Of a stretch of DNA of 64,000 nucleotides, positions 33,286 through 45,478 are shown piece by piece. Source of the stretch: Adiantum capillus-veneris (taxonomy: Eukaryota > Streptophyta > Polypodiopsida > Polypodiales > Pteridaceae); assembly GCA_014529385.2 (NCBI GenBank), contig CM043966.1:100669587-100733586 (forward strand). Reading direction: 5' to 3'. A program made the position numbers and the translations under genes. The stretch's first letter is position 1, and the number at the start of each line of letters is the position of its first letter. The notes below the pieces were generated by a model. The model did no database searches, was not told where the DNA came from, and saw nothing but the letters and a program-made list of their open reading frames with translations.

Positions 33286-34352
33286 TGACTTAGGTATTGG
33301 GTTTTCTCCTCCGGATTAATACATAAGAGCAATATTCCGTCTTGTTTTTTTCTGTAAAGTCTCCTAGCTAGTAATTGATACATAGCCAATTGCTCAATTG
33401 ATCCAATTGTAATAGGAAGTGGTATTTGTGAATCCACTTCAGCTATTGTCATCAATGATACCATATTTTTCGACCATCGAGGTGTCATTTCCACGGAGAA
33501 CAGATATGCATCTAGTAGATCATCGTCTACTCCTTTAGGTGGGGCCCCTGAAACAATCATAGACAAATGATCTGCTCTTTGATGAGTAGTGCCCTTTTTT
33601 ACAACCACATTGAAATCAAATTCCAGAAGAATGATGAACCATCTCACTATTCTTCCTGTGCTGCATGGCTTGTTGACCAAGTACAATAAGGCTTGGTGGT
33701 CCACAAAGAACACAAATTTGTGTGCTAATCGTTAATGTCTATACTTTTTTATGGCATAGATCATTCCTAATCCTTCCCATTCTGTGGTGGTATAATTCTT
33801 GTCCGCCATATTCAGCTGTCGGCTAGCATAAGAAATAGGAAAATCAATTTTTCCGTTGAGCTAGTACACCCAATGGAAAAATTAGAAGCATCTATATGTA
33901 TGTGGAATATCTCATTCCAATATGGTGCTTTTAATATGAAGCTGAAGTGAGAGGTAGTTTAAGCTTCATGAAGGATTATTCACACTCATCAGTCCACTCA
34001 AAGTGTGTAATCAAGCTATACATGGGTTTTATAATATAGCGTACATGTAAATGAATCGTCTGTAATATCCACAATGTCCCATGAAGGCTTGAACCCCCTT
34101 GACTGATGTTGGTCTAGGCAAATCAACAATAACATGAAGTTTATACATATCAGTTTCTATGCCATTTTTAGACACTATATGTCCAATAATTTTTCCTTGT
34201 CTACGCATGAATGTGCACTTTTTAGGATTTAAGCAAATCCGATAAAGTCTACGTTTTTTGAATACCTTTTTGAGGTGTTCGAAATGATCAGCCCGGATTG
34301 ATGAATGTATGCATAGATCATCCATATATACTTCCAAGAAATTCCTAAGATA
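33286..34352 (-). pseudogene. RT C-terminal part and RNase H of element X
   Basis: From 34352 down the frame gives EYLRNFLEVYMDDLC (RT active-site box YMDD), KKCTFMRRQGKIIGHIVS and AFMGHCGYYRRF. A damaged RNase H follows to 33286, with EYGGQELYHH near 33800, VDHQALLYLVNK at 33680-33713 and the HQRADHLS end near 33560. RT is cut at 34352 by the insertion of element C and resumes at 40170 with the residues that precede it. Confidence 0.85.
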
Positions 34353-34357
34353 TTCTT

Positions 34358-35225
34358 TGTCATAATAATCAATATCTAATTCTCCTAAATGATTTTCTCA
34401 TATTAAACTGATCATTTAATGTGGGGAAGGCCAGGGGAGAAAAAGCTAGAATATTGGTTAAGCTAGCAGACCGGCCACAGTAGGGATCCAAAGGAGGGAA
34501 AATAGGGATCCAAAGGGGGGGCCATCTGCAAAAGATCCATGTGCAACAATGGGCTAAAAAGACCCTAAGGTTCAGCCCATTAAGACTTCCAAAATGCTAA
34601 GGTTCCAAAATTCAAAGGTTGTGTCCAAAGGTCAACCCTAATGAAAATTGGATGCTTTGTGTGTGCCCTAAAAGTCTTTGCACATCCCTACATGGGAGGG
34701 GGCGAGCCCTAAAGGTAGGGGATGAAAGAGAAAGCCACACACACACACACAGGCTCCCTTTACACAAAGGGAATGAGGGACACATGTCAGCTCCCTAGGC
34801 TAGATGCCCACAAGGTGTGCCCAATTTCTATTGGATGACCCTTGAAGTGGACCAATGAGAATTAAGCTAGAGTAAATCTAGTTTAATTAATTTAAAAACA
34901 TTTAATAAAAGAAACCAATGAGAATTAAGTCTCCTAGAAGACTATTGGGCAGTCTCCCAAGGGGTCCAATGAGCATTAAGGAGCCCCATGGCTTGCCTGA
35001 TTCCTATTGGCCAGGAGGCAAAGGGGTCCAATGAGAGTTTAGTTTAATTATTTAATTACCTAAAGCTCTCACAAAAGGGGAAAGGGGAACACATGTCAGA
35101 AGGCTATCACTTATGCTGTTTAATTGTAATTGGCTTGACTTGGGGAGGGCCAATGAGGCTTCAGCAAGAGCAATTAGCAAGAGGGCTCGCCCAAGAGAGA
35201 GAGGGGGCTGATTTTTGCAAGGCAT

Positions 35226-35295
<70 letters not shown>

Positions 35296-35992
35296 GCTCA
35301 TGTGTGAAGAAAGAATACTCTATCTCCTCCCAAGCTTTAATGGAGAGCTCATCACCTACTCCAAGCTTGTGAGATAGAAGCCTACATCAACACTCTCTTG
35401 ACATGTGGATGCAAATCCAACCAAGAGCCAAGCTACAATGCATGCTCATCTTCTCTACCAAGCTAATTACTAAGCTAAGCTATGCTAATATGAGTGATTA
35501 TGTGAGGAGATGTACATCTTTCTTGTAAGATACTCCTTCTTCCTCTCAATCTACTCTCATACCCTGCTAGCTCTCACCATCTTCGAAGGTGTGTGAGGTC
35601 TTGGGTCTGAGAACGGGGATAATTCAAGTTGTGTTTGATTAAGTGTTTTGCTTAGTGCATGAAGCTTCCATCTTCATTGCACTAGCTAGTCTTGAAGGAA
35701 TACAAAGAATTGTATTGTACAATGTCTCTCTTGATGGGAGAAACCATAATACAAAGCCTTTTGGAGGGGGGACCGGCTCCATGCAAATCCGGTCCTCAAC
35801 TATTGTCAATAGCTTAATTTCTCTCTCTTTTGAAAGTATTGTTGATGCTATCTAACAAGGTGTTATGCTTTTTGTTGCTCTCTCCACCCAAGCACTCTTG
35901 TAATTCTCATTAGGAATCTATTCTAGTGAAATGCCCACTATGCTCATGCTAATTTCCGCTACACATAAGTTATTAGGCCAATAAATGTTACA
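34358..35992 (+). repeat. 5' LTR of element C
   Basis: It starts TGTCATAAT after TTCTT and ends AATGTTACA before the primer site. It includes a (CA)n tract of about 34 units (35227-35294). Confidence 0.88.
35227..35294 (+). repeat. (CA)n microsatellite in the LTR of element C
   Basis: An uninterrupted CA run of about 68 bp lies in the middle of the LTR. That part of the other LTR is deleted, so its age cannot be judged. Confidence 0.95.
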
Positions 35993-36409
35993 TTGGTATC
36001 AGAGCTCAAGGTGTCTCTTTTCTTGCTCAAGAAGGGAGGTCCTCAAGCTAGCTACAAAAGGTTGGTATTATTAATTGCCTGTGAGTAAGTAGAATAGGGA
36101 TTTTTCAGCCTTGCAGTGCGCCTGCCTTCGTGCAGTTAACGGGGCATCACCGTCGAGAGCTATGGTCTTAATAGTGGAGTCCTACGGGGCTTGCGTACGG
36201 CTTAACCACTATTGAGCTATTAGAAGCTTGACAGGAGCCGGTGCTGTTTTGGTGTCGAAAGACCCTCTCTTCTATTCCTTGCAATTAATGGTATTCGAGC
36301 CGCGGGTACAGTAGCTTGAGTGCTTTTTCTAGAGGGGTAAAGAGGAGTAGCAACTAGGGCTTGAAGAGCCAAAGTACACCTAAAAAGTTTACACCTAAAA
36401 GTTGTTAGA
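35993..36409 (+). other. Leader of element C with primer site
   Basis: TGGTATCAGAGCTC at 35994-36007 is a clear initiator tRNA-Met primer site two bases from the LTR end. The remaining 400 bp up to gag hold no gene. Confidence 0.85.
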
Positions 36410-37939
36410 ATGGCTGGCAATAGTAAAGAGAGTGAAATTAATGTTGATAACTTTGATTTTGCTCATGAGCAAGCTACTAATGATGCTTCAATGCTTGTTA
36501 ACTATCTTGTTTCTAGGCTTCAACAAGCCATGGGCAATCCATCTCTCCAAAGTGAAGTGCAACGGCAGCTTCGTGCTCATGGGATTCTCCAAGCTCATCA
36601 CCATGACGAGAGAACACCTAGGAAGCCTCCTTGTGAGACTACCAAAAGAGGTCTCTCTCCGATTCGGGAAGAAGAAGAGAATCCATATGAAGGGCTCAAG
36701 AATTTACTTCTTGATGATGCATCTCCTTCCCAAAGGAGAACTCAAGAGCCTCCACCGAAGGAACGAGAAAGAAGCGAATCTCCCGCCACCTCGGCGGAGA
36801 TGGCTCCACGAAGACGGCAGGCTAAACGCTCTCCATCACCACCAAAGCGGAGAAGACCATCATATTCTTCTCCCCACCACAATTCAAAGAGGGATGATAA
36901 AAAGCAAGAGAAGAAAAAGGCGAGAAAGAGGACACCCTCTTCTCCATCTTCTTCATGCTCTTCCTCTTATAAAAACTATGGTGAAGATGACAAAGATCAA
37001 GACAAGAAAAAGGCGAGAAAGAGGTCACCCTCTTCTCCACCTTCTTCAAATTCTTCATCCTTTGAAGAAAGCGATGGTGCAACCTTTGAACCATCAAAAA
37101 GAAGAGGCCATAGGAAATCCTATGCCGCATGGAAGAGGTCGTCCAAGTTGAAGAAATTCAAAGAGGGAGGGAAGAGCATCTCTTTCCTTACTTATGATGG
37201 TACCTTTGGTGCTACGGACAAAGTCTTGGCCTTTATCCAGCAATTCGATGCGGCGTTTGGAGATGAGGGCTTCACGGAGTCCTCTAAGCTACTCCATGTA
37301 GCTATGCACTTTCAAAAGTCCGCCAGACAATGGTGGTCTAGCCTACGAGCAAACAGTGAAGCTCCACAAAGATGGAAAGCTTTAAGAGCTTCCATTATGA
37401 AGCAGTTTTTGGCCACCGATGCCAAAGACAAAGTACTCACCGAATGGCGAAGCTTAAAGCTCTCTCCCAATGAATCCATCCACAAATATGTAGACAAGTT
37501 TTGGGACCTACAACTCAAAGCCACTGTCTTCAAAAGGTTGGATTTTGGAGAGCAAAAGCAACAATTTTGTGCGGGCTTAACCGAAGAAATGGCAGAGTAT
37601 GTCAACTCCCAAAGACCACGTACCATATCGGCGGTAATACACCACACTATGGTCGCCTCTCGAATCAATTTCCAAACGGGGGCAAAAAGAAATAATAAGC
37701 CCCCGAAAAACAAGGGTTTCAATGAGCCTAAGGGGAAGGACAATGTCCAAAAGTCTCCTAAGGGCAACTCCAACAAAGCTAAAGAGAAGGGAGTTTACAA
37801 AGGTAAGAATAAACTCTCTCCTGAAGAGCTTGAGTGTTATCGTAAGGATAACCGGTGTTTCAAGTGCGGCGAACAAGGGCATGCGTACCGCGCTTGTCCC
37901 AAAAGAACAACCGCCAAGATCCTCCTAGAGCTTCCTTGA
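36410..37939 (+). CDS. Gag of element C
   Basis: The 509-residue frame starts at a good ATG. Residues 60-235 are strongly basic and Ser/Pro-rich, with repeated KKKARKR blocks. The gag domain follows (about 250-400: SFLTYDGTFGATD, HFQKSARQWWSSL, FCAGLTEEMAEYV). A zinc knuckle CFKCGEQGHAYRAC lies near residue 484. It ends just beyond the knuckle. The protease frame overlaps by about 85 bp in the -1 frame. Compared with B the long basic N-terminal extension is unusual. Confidence 0.9.
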   Translation: MAGNSKESEINVDNFDFAHEQATNDASMLVNYLVSRLQQAMGNPSLQSEVQRQLRAHGILQAHHHDERTPRKPPCETTKRGLSPIREEEENPYEGLKNLLLDDASPSQRRTQEPPPKERERSESPATSAEMAPRRRQAKRSPSPPKRRRPSYSSPHHNSKRDDKKQEKKKARKRTPSSPSSSCSSSYKNYGEDDKDQDKKKARKRSPSSPPSSNSSSFEESDGATFEPSKRRGHRKSYAAWKRSSKLKKFKEGGKSISFLTYDGTFGATDKVLAFIQQFDAAFGDEGFTESSKLLHVAMHFQKSARQWWSSLRANSEAPQRWKALRASIMKQFLATDAKDKVLTEWRSLKLSPNESIHKYVDKFWDLQLKATVFKRLDFGEQKQQFCAGLTEEMAEYVNSQRPRTISAVIHHTMVASRINFQTGAKRNNKPPKNKGFNEPKGKDNVQKSPKGNSNKAKEKGVYKGKNKLSPEELECYRKDNRCFKCGEQGHAYRACPKRTTAKILLELP

Positions 37940-39742
37940 TTAAAATCCAAGAGGAGGAGACTCACCAAACTCACCATGAAGGATCTCCTTTATGCCATGC
38001 TTGGGGAAAGGTAAGAGAACATGATGCTTTTATTCTCTTTGACCCTGGTTCTACTCACAATTTTATATCTATGGAGTTAGTCACCAAGCTAGGCATTCAA
38101 TCCTACGAGATGGGAGATGTCCTACTCGCAGACAGTGCCTTCAAGGGGCAAGAAGCTTCAGTCACTCCCTTAATTGGGAAATTGAGGCTTCATGTCCAAG
38201 GCTATGTGGACAAAGAGGACTTCTTTATCTCTCCTCTCAAGCATGAGGATGTAATCCTAGGGGCACCATGGTTTGACCGCCTGGCTGCCGATGTTAAATT
38301 TCCTGAAAGGAGAATCTCCTTTAAGTTCAGGGAAAAAGACAGGTATACAGATGCTAAGAAAATGGGTAACATCATCCCCATTGTACATACACCGGCTTTC
38401 AACAAGTCAATAAAGAGCTCTATTTCCGTGTACATGATTTTTGTTAAAGACTCTCAAAAGCAACCTAATGCTTTAACAAAAGAAAATAAAAGCAACCAAA
38501 AGGAATTAGAGTTATCCAATTTTCTCAAGGGGTTTCAAGATGTTTTTATTGACGACATCCCTTGTGAGCTACCTCCTAAACGAGGTAATGATGACCATGC
38601 AATTGAACTTCTTCCAGGAAGTTCACCACCCAATAAACCTCCTTATAGAGTTTCTCAAGCTCAACAAGAGGAGATTATGCGGCAAGTGCATGAGTTAGTT
38701 GAGAAGGGTATGGTTAGGCCAAGCTCATCTCCATTTTGCTCACCTGTGCTATTAGTGCAAAAGAAAGACGGCACATATCGTATGTGTGTCGGCTATAGAG
38801 CACTAAATAGGATCACTATCAAGAAAAGGTTTCCCGTTCCACGGGTAGAGGACCTATTTGATAAGCTACAAGGATTGACCTACTTCAGTAGGGTTGACCT
38901 AAAAAGTGGCTATCATCAAATAAGGATAGTTGATCAAGACATTGTAAAGACCGCATTTTGTACTACATTTGGTCTTTACGAATACATTGTCATGCCTTTT
39001 GGCTTGACCAATGCACCAGCCACATTCAACCTCTTGATGGAGAAGCTGTTCAGGCCTCATCGAACCTTCACTCGAGTGTTCTTTGATGATATTATCATCT
39101 ACTCTAATTCATTGGAGGAACACAAGCAACACCTCCAGGTAATATTTCAAGTTTTGAGAGAGAATAAACTTTATGTTAATCGAAAGAAAAGTGAATTTTT
39201 CTTGCAAGAGATTCAGTATTTAGGTCACATTATCTCTCAAGATGGCATCCAAATGGATCCATCCAAGTTAGAGGTAATAAAAGGATGGCCTAAACCAAGG
39301 AATCTTCATGAACTAAGAAGCTTCATAGGTATGTGTGCATACTATAGACGCTTCATAGAAAAGTTCTCACAAATTGCGGGACCATTACATGACCTAACAA
39401 AAAAAAGCGTTAAGTATACATGGTCTGCTAAGGAGAACAATGCTTTCGAAAATCTTATCTCTCAACCTGTGCTTACACTACCGGATCTCTCAAAACCATT
39501 TGAGGTCCAATGCGATGCTTGTGGTGATTGCCTTGGAGCTGTTTTGCTCCAAGAAGGGCACGCCATAGGCTATGAGAGTTGAAGGCTCGACCCTGTTGAG
39601 CAAGCTCTAGGCATATACGAAAAGGAACTCCTTGCAGTTCTACATGCCTTAGACTCATGGAAGCACTATTTATTGGGGACTCCTTTCATTCTGCGAACGG
39701 ATCACCAAAGTCTTAAGTACGTCATGACACAGACCAAGCTAG
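37855..39742 (+). pseudogene. Protease, RT and partial RNase H of element C
   Basis: The frame is open from 37855 to a TGA at 39580-39582 and continues to 39742. It encodes a protease (FDPGSTHNF, ILGAPWF), a complete RT (MCVGYRALN, where the usual D is G; DLKSGYHQI; MPFGLTNAP; FFDDIIIYS as active box) and RNase H (VQCDACGDCLGAVL, IYEKELLAVLHAL, TDHQSLKYV). It has no ATG at its start, so expression would need -1 frameshifting from gag. The TGA replaces an Arg codon in YESRRL. A 4-residue gap before SQPVLTLP relative to A is also present. Integrase is deleted. Confidence 0.9.
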
Positions 39743-40164
39743 CTCTCACCATCTTCGAAGGTGTGTGAGGTTTTGGGTCTGAGAACGGGGATAATTCAAG
39801 TTGTGTTTGATTAAGTGTTTTGCTTAGTGCATGAAGCTTTCATCTTCATTGCACTAGCTAGTCTTGAAGGAATACAAAGAATTGTATTGTACAATGTCTC
39901 TCTTGATGGGAGAAAACATAATACAAAGCCTTTTGGAGGGGGGACCGGCTCCATGCAAATCCGGTCCTCAACTGTTGTCAATAGCTTAATTTCTCTCTCT
40001 TTTGAAAGTATTGTTGATGCTATCTAACAAGGTGTTATGCTTTTTGTTGCTCTCTCCACCCAACCACTCTTGTAATTCTCATTAGGAATCTATTCTAATG
40101 AAATGCCCACTATGTTCATGCTAATTTCCGCTACACATAAGTTATTAGGCCAATAAATGTTACA
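39738..40164 (+). repeat. Truncated 3' LTR of element C
   Basis: These 427 bp match 35566-35992 nearly base for base. The 5' 1208 bp of the LTR are missing. Confidence 0.93.
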
Positions 40165-40169
40165 TTCTT

Positions 40170-42764
40170 TCAAAGCATGGCTCATCAATCTTTGAAATGT
40201 GGTAGGAGTATTAGTTAACCCAAAAGGCATGACCCGATAGGCAAAAATACCCCATTCTGTTGAAAAAGCAGTCTTGTGTGTTCAATTTTATAAATGAATT
40301 CGGCTTCCTTTAGGTTTTCAATCTCTTCTTTGATCTTCCTAACAAATGTATCACTATACGTTTATGGCCTTTGTCTACTTGGTTTTGCATAATCTCTCAT
40401 GGGTATGGTATGTTGATAGATTTTTGGATCAACTCCCTTGAGATCCTTATAAGACCAAGCAAAGATATCTCGATATTCTTTCAGTAAGATTAACAAAATC
40501 TCTTCTTCTTCTTATGTTAATTCATTTGCAATGTAGGCAGGCCTAAGCTCCTCTACTGGTTCAGCTAGAGCTATCTTTTTTGCGTTTTCAGGCCCTTTGT
40601 AGGACTCGCCTTGTTTTCATAGTTCTCTAAGAGGTTGTTCGACTATGATTTTTTGATCTTGGAGAGTATATTTATTGTAATGGGATAGAACACTCATTAC
40701 ATCTTTACCATCCTCTTCTGTGGTTTCCATTTCAGTCGTATACATCTCCTTTAGAGTTTTTTTTCGCTCAACTCCTGTCATGGTTGACTCCTTGTCTTGT
40801 TTTTTTTGGCTTTGCTTGAGTTTCCTTCCTTGTTTTTCTCGATGTTTTTGACATTTCTGGATTTTCATTTAAAGGATATCTAATAGTGATTTTGTCCTTG
40901 ACACAATCGTGTGCATCTATTTGCATAAGGAATTGTGTTCTATTGGAGACTGATGGCATAGGCCTAGCTTTTAAATTTCTAGTGTCTCTTTTTCGTCTAT
41001 ACCATACTTGTCTTCTTGGTGTCTGGTTAGGAAAGTCAAAAAAAATTTCCTCTCCTTCTTTCATGAATAGCTTAGCTCTCACATGTTCTTTTCCGACCTT
41101 GAATCATCTTAGGTAGCTGAGTGTTCTTCTAAGTCATTTGTTGCATCATAGTAGAGGTTTGAAAAGACTTGTTGAGCTTTCATCAAGTCCTTGGATTCCT
41201 TAATTTTTTCTTCAATGTGGAGGGTTGAAATGATTTGTATGGGAATTATATCATAGACATCCTCATTGCAAAATTGAGTAGGCATAGACTTACTCACACA
41301 TACATCCATTGTTACTAAAATTTGAATCCATTCAAATGGCTCAAACAAATGCTCGGGAAAGGGTTCATGTACATAGGCTTTATCTGTGCAAGCTACATTC
41401 TTCTGCTTTTAAACTCCCGTTTTTTGAAGCTCCACACATCCAAATAGAAGTGTCTTTGTTCAACCAAGATGGAAGTTTAGTTTCAGCCAAAGAGACTAAA
41501 TCGAACTCTTGTATGGGTGCTTTCATGACATCTCTATAAGTGTGATCTTTTAGATTAACCCTGGTTATCAATCCCACTTGCTTCAAGTATAGATAATTGT
41601 TTCCCCAATCTTGGATGAGATGTACCTGTCACATGAAAGGTCTTCCCAATATGATTTCGTAATTGAGCTTCTTCCCAAAGTCTACTATGGCAAAAGTGTG
41701 TTGATATTCAATCCCACAAGAATTAACTATCACTTTCCAAGCAATCCTAATGGTCTTTCGATGTGTCCATCAGCCAATTGCAATTTCATTTGAGTTTGTC
41801 TAATGACTGGTTGTCCCCATGATTCCCATACTACTTTCGTGGCTATGGCTATGCTTGCCCCACGATCTAGTATTGCCATGGTTTCTATTTCATTATATTT
41901 CACTGGAAGGGTCGTGTTTCCTTCTTCCCCTTCATAGTATTCTCTGACCTTGTTCATTGGAACATACCAAATCTCTTTGTTGTCCATTTCATGTTTTAAT
42001 TTTCCCAAATTTTTTGCGATTAGCCCCATTATCCCCACCTTATCTAGGGTTGTTTGTAGATCATTCCATAGGTATGGTCTAATTTGAAACAGTTCTTCTA
42101 AAGTAAGAGTGCATGGGATGAGTGTAGACATGATTGAATGGATGTTTTTTACTTCTAGGGTTTGTTCCACTCTTTTTACTTGAGTGGTTTTACACACTAT
42201 GGATTCATCTTTGTTATCTCCCAAGTAAGAGGGTAATGTTTTCAAGGTCAATGGTTTAGACATTCCTGAAGCTTCAGATACGCAATCCCCATAGAAGGAT
42301 TGTACATCCATGTTCATATCAGGAGGTAAGTTGTCTAACCAAACTTTCTCTATAGAAGCTGACTTTAGAGTTAAGCTCCCATCATTGATCTCTCTAACTT
42401 TTTCCCATAAGTGTCCTAGCCAATCTTCTTCTACGAATGGAATTCTGTCTAAGGCATCTTCGCTGTCCGGCACTATAAGTTCTGGCTCTTTTGTTTCAAG
42501 GTGGGGTTCTACCACCACTTTGGATGTTTCATTATTGGCTCTTACCTCAAGCTCCTCAGGTTTTGCCATACTTTTGAGCTTGGGTTTTTGTTTTTTGAGC
42601 AACTCTTGCATGATTCTTACCAAATTTTGATAAGCTTCAAGCTTAGCTGCTTCCATGTTTGGAGAAGGATAGTTCTTCCATTTGTTTTTCCATGTTTTGG
42701 CCTGCTTTAAGTCCCGCTTGGTAGGCCTCCAAGGCTGCATTAATAGGCTCAAAAATTTTGTCAA
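40170..42764 (-). pseudogene. Protease and N-terminal RT of element X
   Basis: From 42764 down, a Lys/Glu-rich linker leads to a retropepsin (MAILDRGASIAIAT near 41850-41890, where DRGAS replaces DTGAS; EIILGRPFM near 41640). Next come a coiled or charged spacer, EYRDIFAWSYKDLKGVDP (40400-40460, typical of Tat/Athila pol) and the RT start EEIENLKEAEFIYKIE (40285-40330). Most of the RT fingers/palm between this and VMPFGLTNTPTTFQ (40190-40230) is deleted. RT continues across element C at 34352. The Arg in the protease triad and the deletion make it inactive. Confidence 0.85.
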
Positions 42765-42925
42765 TCAAAATTGATCCTCGAAAATTCACAGTGGTTTCCT
42801 TGATTTTGCTTCTAGTTTCTTTCAACTTTTCTTGGAATAGCTTGTTTCTCATCTCATACCTTTTGCTTCTGCTTCTTTTGGTCTTTTGAGAGGTAATTTT
42901 TGTATTCTTAGAATCATCAGAGGAG

Positions 42926-45347
42926 TTATGTTTCTTTCTTAGCCTGGCCTCTAGTGATTACCTTGATTGGAACAATTGGTTCGCTCTCAGATGAGCTACT
43001 AGGTATCACTTGAACTATGTTTACTACTGTTTTACCCTTGTTTAAAGAATTTTTAGGACAATCTTCTGGGAAGTGTCCTCCCTTTTTGCAACATTGTGTG
43101 CAATAAGCTTCAACTCGCTTGAGATTTTTTGTCATGCTGTGGACAGTCATTTTTCCAATGATCATCTGCACCACAGTTATGACTGTTTCCCGTTCTTGGC
43201 TTGATCATGTGTCTTACCATAGGAGGTCTGACACCTTGATTAGCTACATAATACATTGGTGCAAGCTTTGGTGGAGTATAAGTCACATGTTCTTCCATTG
43301 GTGGTGGATGAATTATACCAATCTCCTTCTACCATTACTGTAGATGGACTAGACTCAACATAGGGTGTAACAGGCACTAGTGCTTGTTCATCTATGACTC
43401 CCTCTAGATGCATGTCTTTACAGGTACTGCATTATGTCCGGGATATGGAGACTGTTGACCCAACACGGGTTTAGGTCTTTCCATACCCAAAGGTGGTCTT
43501 TGAGCTGGGACCATATTAGGATGATATCAGTACATGGGTTGCCCTTGTGGTCTCAATTCATGTACTGAACATTCCCATCATATTTTGGTCGGTAATAGCA
43601 CTCACTGGTTTCATGGTTGGTCCATTTACCCTCGATTGCACACCATTTTTGTGACATTATTGGTTGTCCCTGTTGAGGTACCCCTTGTCCTAGTCCTCTC
43701 ATAGGTGCTTTTTGCATGTTATTCATCATGTCATTCATCCTTTTGAGCATGTATTCTATGGCTGGAAGTGGTGCTGCAGCAGTCGTTTCCACTTGAGCTA
43801 GTTTAGTGGATGCTGTTTTCTCACTTTGATTATCTTTAGAGACATCTTCTTCGTTGAAAATATCATAATTGTCTCCTAAATCAATAGCATCTGACACACA
43901 CTCTTCTAGGGTTGTATGCTTCTTGCTATACAGTATAGCATGAAGTTCTTTGTTTAACATTCCGTCTAGAAACAATGATACTAGTCGTTCTTCTATAGGT
44001 ATCTCTAGCTCAGGGCATCTGGCAATGTATTATTTCATTCGAGTTGCACAATCCCTAACAGACTCACCTTGTTTCTCTTTAAAGCTGTAGATTTGAGCCA
44101 CCGTATTGTTTGATCCCCGTTTTGGAACAAGCAGCTACAAATCCTTGAGCTAATGTATTCAAGTCCATGATTGACCTTGGTGGAATGTTTTGGAACCATG
44201 TTAATGCTTTTCCTTCTAATGTCATTCCAAACCCCTCGAATTGAGTATGGAAATCAAATATGCATTTTGCTCTGAGCACTTGCTTAAAGCTCGCTAAGTG
44301 GTCGTATGGATCCCCAGATCCATTGTATTTTTTGATCAATTTTTGAAAATTAGCTGGTCTGACATGTCTATTTGGTTCAACTCCAGGTCTCCTGGTAGTT
44401 GGTCCTGCTCCAAGTCCTTCAAACCAGTCTGTTGGAAATAGTGACTCATGTAGCCCTGGATTGGCTTTAGTGTCACCCGACTTTCTTCGTGATGAGGTGG
44501 TTTCTGGTTTCTTAATATTACTCTCAGAAGATCTCTCACGATGTTCATCTCTTGGAATAGTTTCTAGTCCGTGGCCCAATATCCAATCCCTTAGTGAATA
44601 ACCTTGATATTTGGTTTGTTCTACCTCCTCAAGAGTCATCATAACAAAGTTGTTGTTATAACAATTCCTAGACAGATAGGTTGGTAGATCTGCTGATCCC
44701 ATATCTTTAATCTTGAAGATATAGATGATCTTCATGGATATTAGTTGTCCTAATTTGGCATGCAAAGTCCACAGAAGATCTTTTACATTTCTATCCTCCC
44801 AACAATAGACTCCGATCCTAGGATTATCCGTACTAAGCCATTTGAAAGGCTTCAAATCAACTTGATTGTATCCCTCAAATTCTAAAGTTGGTGGCCCTTC
44901 TTTTGCTGCCATATCTGGAATTATGGTATTTACTTCTAACCCCCATTTGTCTATCACGTCAGGGTTTTTGACTTGTAAATACTGAGTTCCGTTTCTATCC
45001 ATGTACATTTTCCCTTGTTTGTTTGCCTTGATCGGTTCTTCAAACTCAATACCATGGTCATCAATGCAAATAGCATACTCTTTGTTAAGGTCCAGGTAAA
45101 CCTGAGCTCCATGGTGATTAGTCTTATAAAATGAGAGTATATGCTTATAGCACACTAATGTTTTGGTTTTTGAGTGAGTCGAGTAAGAAGACATTTCAAA
45201 TGTTGAATCTGAGAAAGTGTCTGAGACTTCTTCAAGGATAGTGTGCAAGGAATTGCCTTGTTTTATGCTTTCTTCAGTGGATACTCTACTCGAGGTTTCT
45301 CCAAATATGCCTTGATTTCCTACTACATGACCAAATCTAAGGTTCAT
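42926..45347 (-). pseudogene. Gag of element X with tandem zinc knuckles
   Basis: Frames 44079-45347, 43553-43975, 43110-43298 and 42926-43174 form one gag interrupted by stops and shifts. The ATG at 45347 starts a long N-terminal region (422 residues open). The gag core is FQKLIKKYNGSGDPYDHL to LTWFQNIPPRS (44150-44350), continuing as CPELEIPIEERLVSLFLDGM (about 43950-44010). Near the end lie CGADDHWKNDC and, shortly after, CTQCCKKGGHFPEDC, two knuckle-like motifs in series. GSGDPYDHL is typical of Tat-type gag. Confidence 0.85.
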
Positions 45348-45478
45348 AAAGACTTGTGAAGCCCTGGATAGGGTACTTACCTTCGACTTGCCTTGTTGTC
45401 AATTTCCACTTGACTTGATTGCAACTTCTATCAGGCTGCCGATTCCTTGTCTCCAACCTGATTCTTGTATCAATTTTG

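Larger units (their letters stand above)
34358..40164 (+). mobile_element. Ty3/gypsy element C, deleted in its 3' half
   Basis: A 1635-bp 5' LTR (34358-35992), a Met-tRNA primer site, gag and protease-RT-RNase H run on the plus strand. At 39738 the RNase H frame is joined directly to the last 427 bp of the LTR (39738-40164, equal to 35566-35992 without gaps). The duplication TTCTT flanks it intact (34353-34357 and 40165-40169). One deletion therefore removed the rest of RNase H, integrase, the polypurine tract and the first 1208 bp of the 3' LTR after insertion. The junction shares GCT. It sits in the RT of X and has close kinship with A. Confidence 0.93.

Noticed and set aside
36402-37151. 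249-codon plus-strand ORF overlapping gag of C
   Set aside because: Shadow frame of the basic, repetitive gag N terminus; gag in the other frame has the ATG, gag domain and zinc knuckle.
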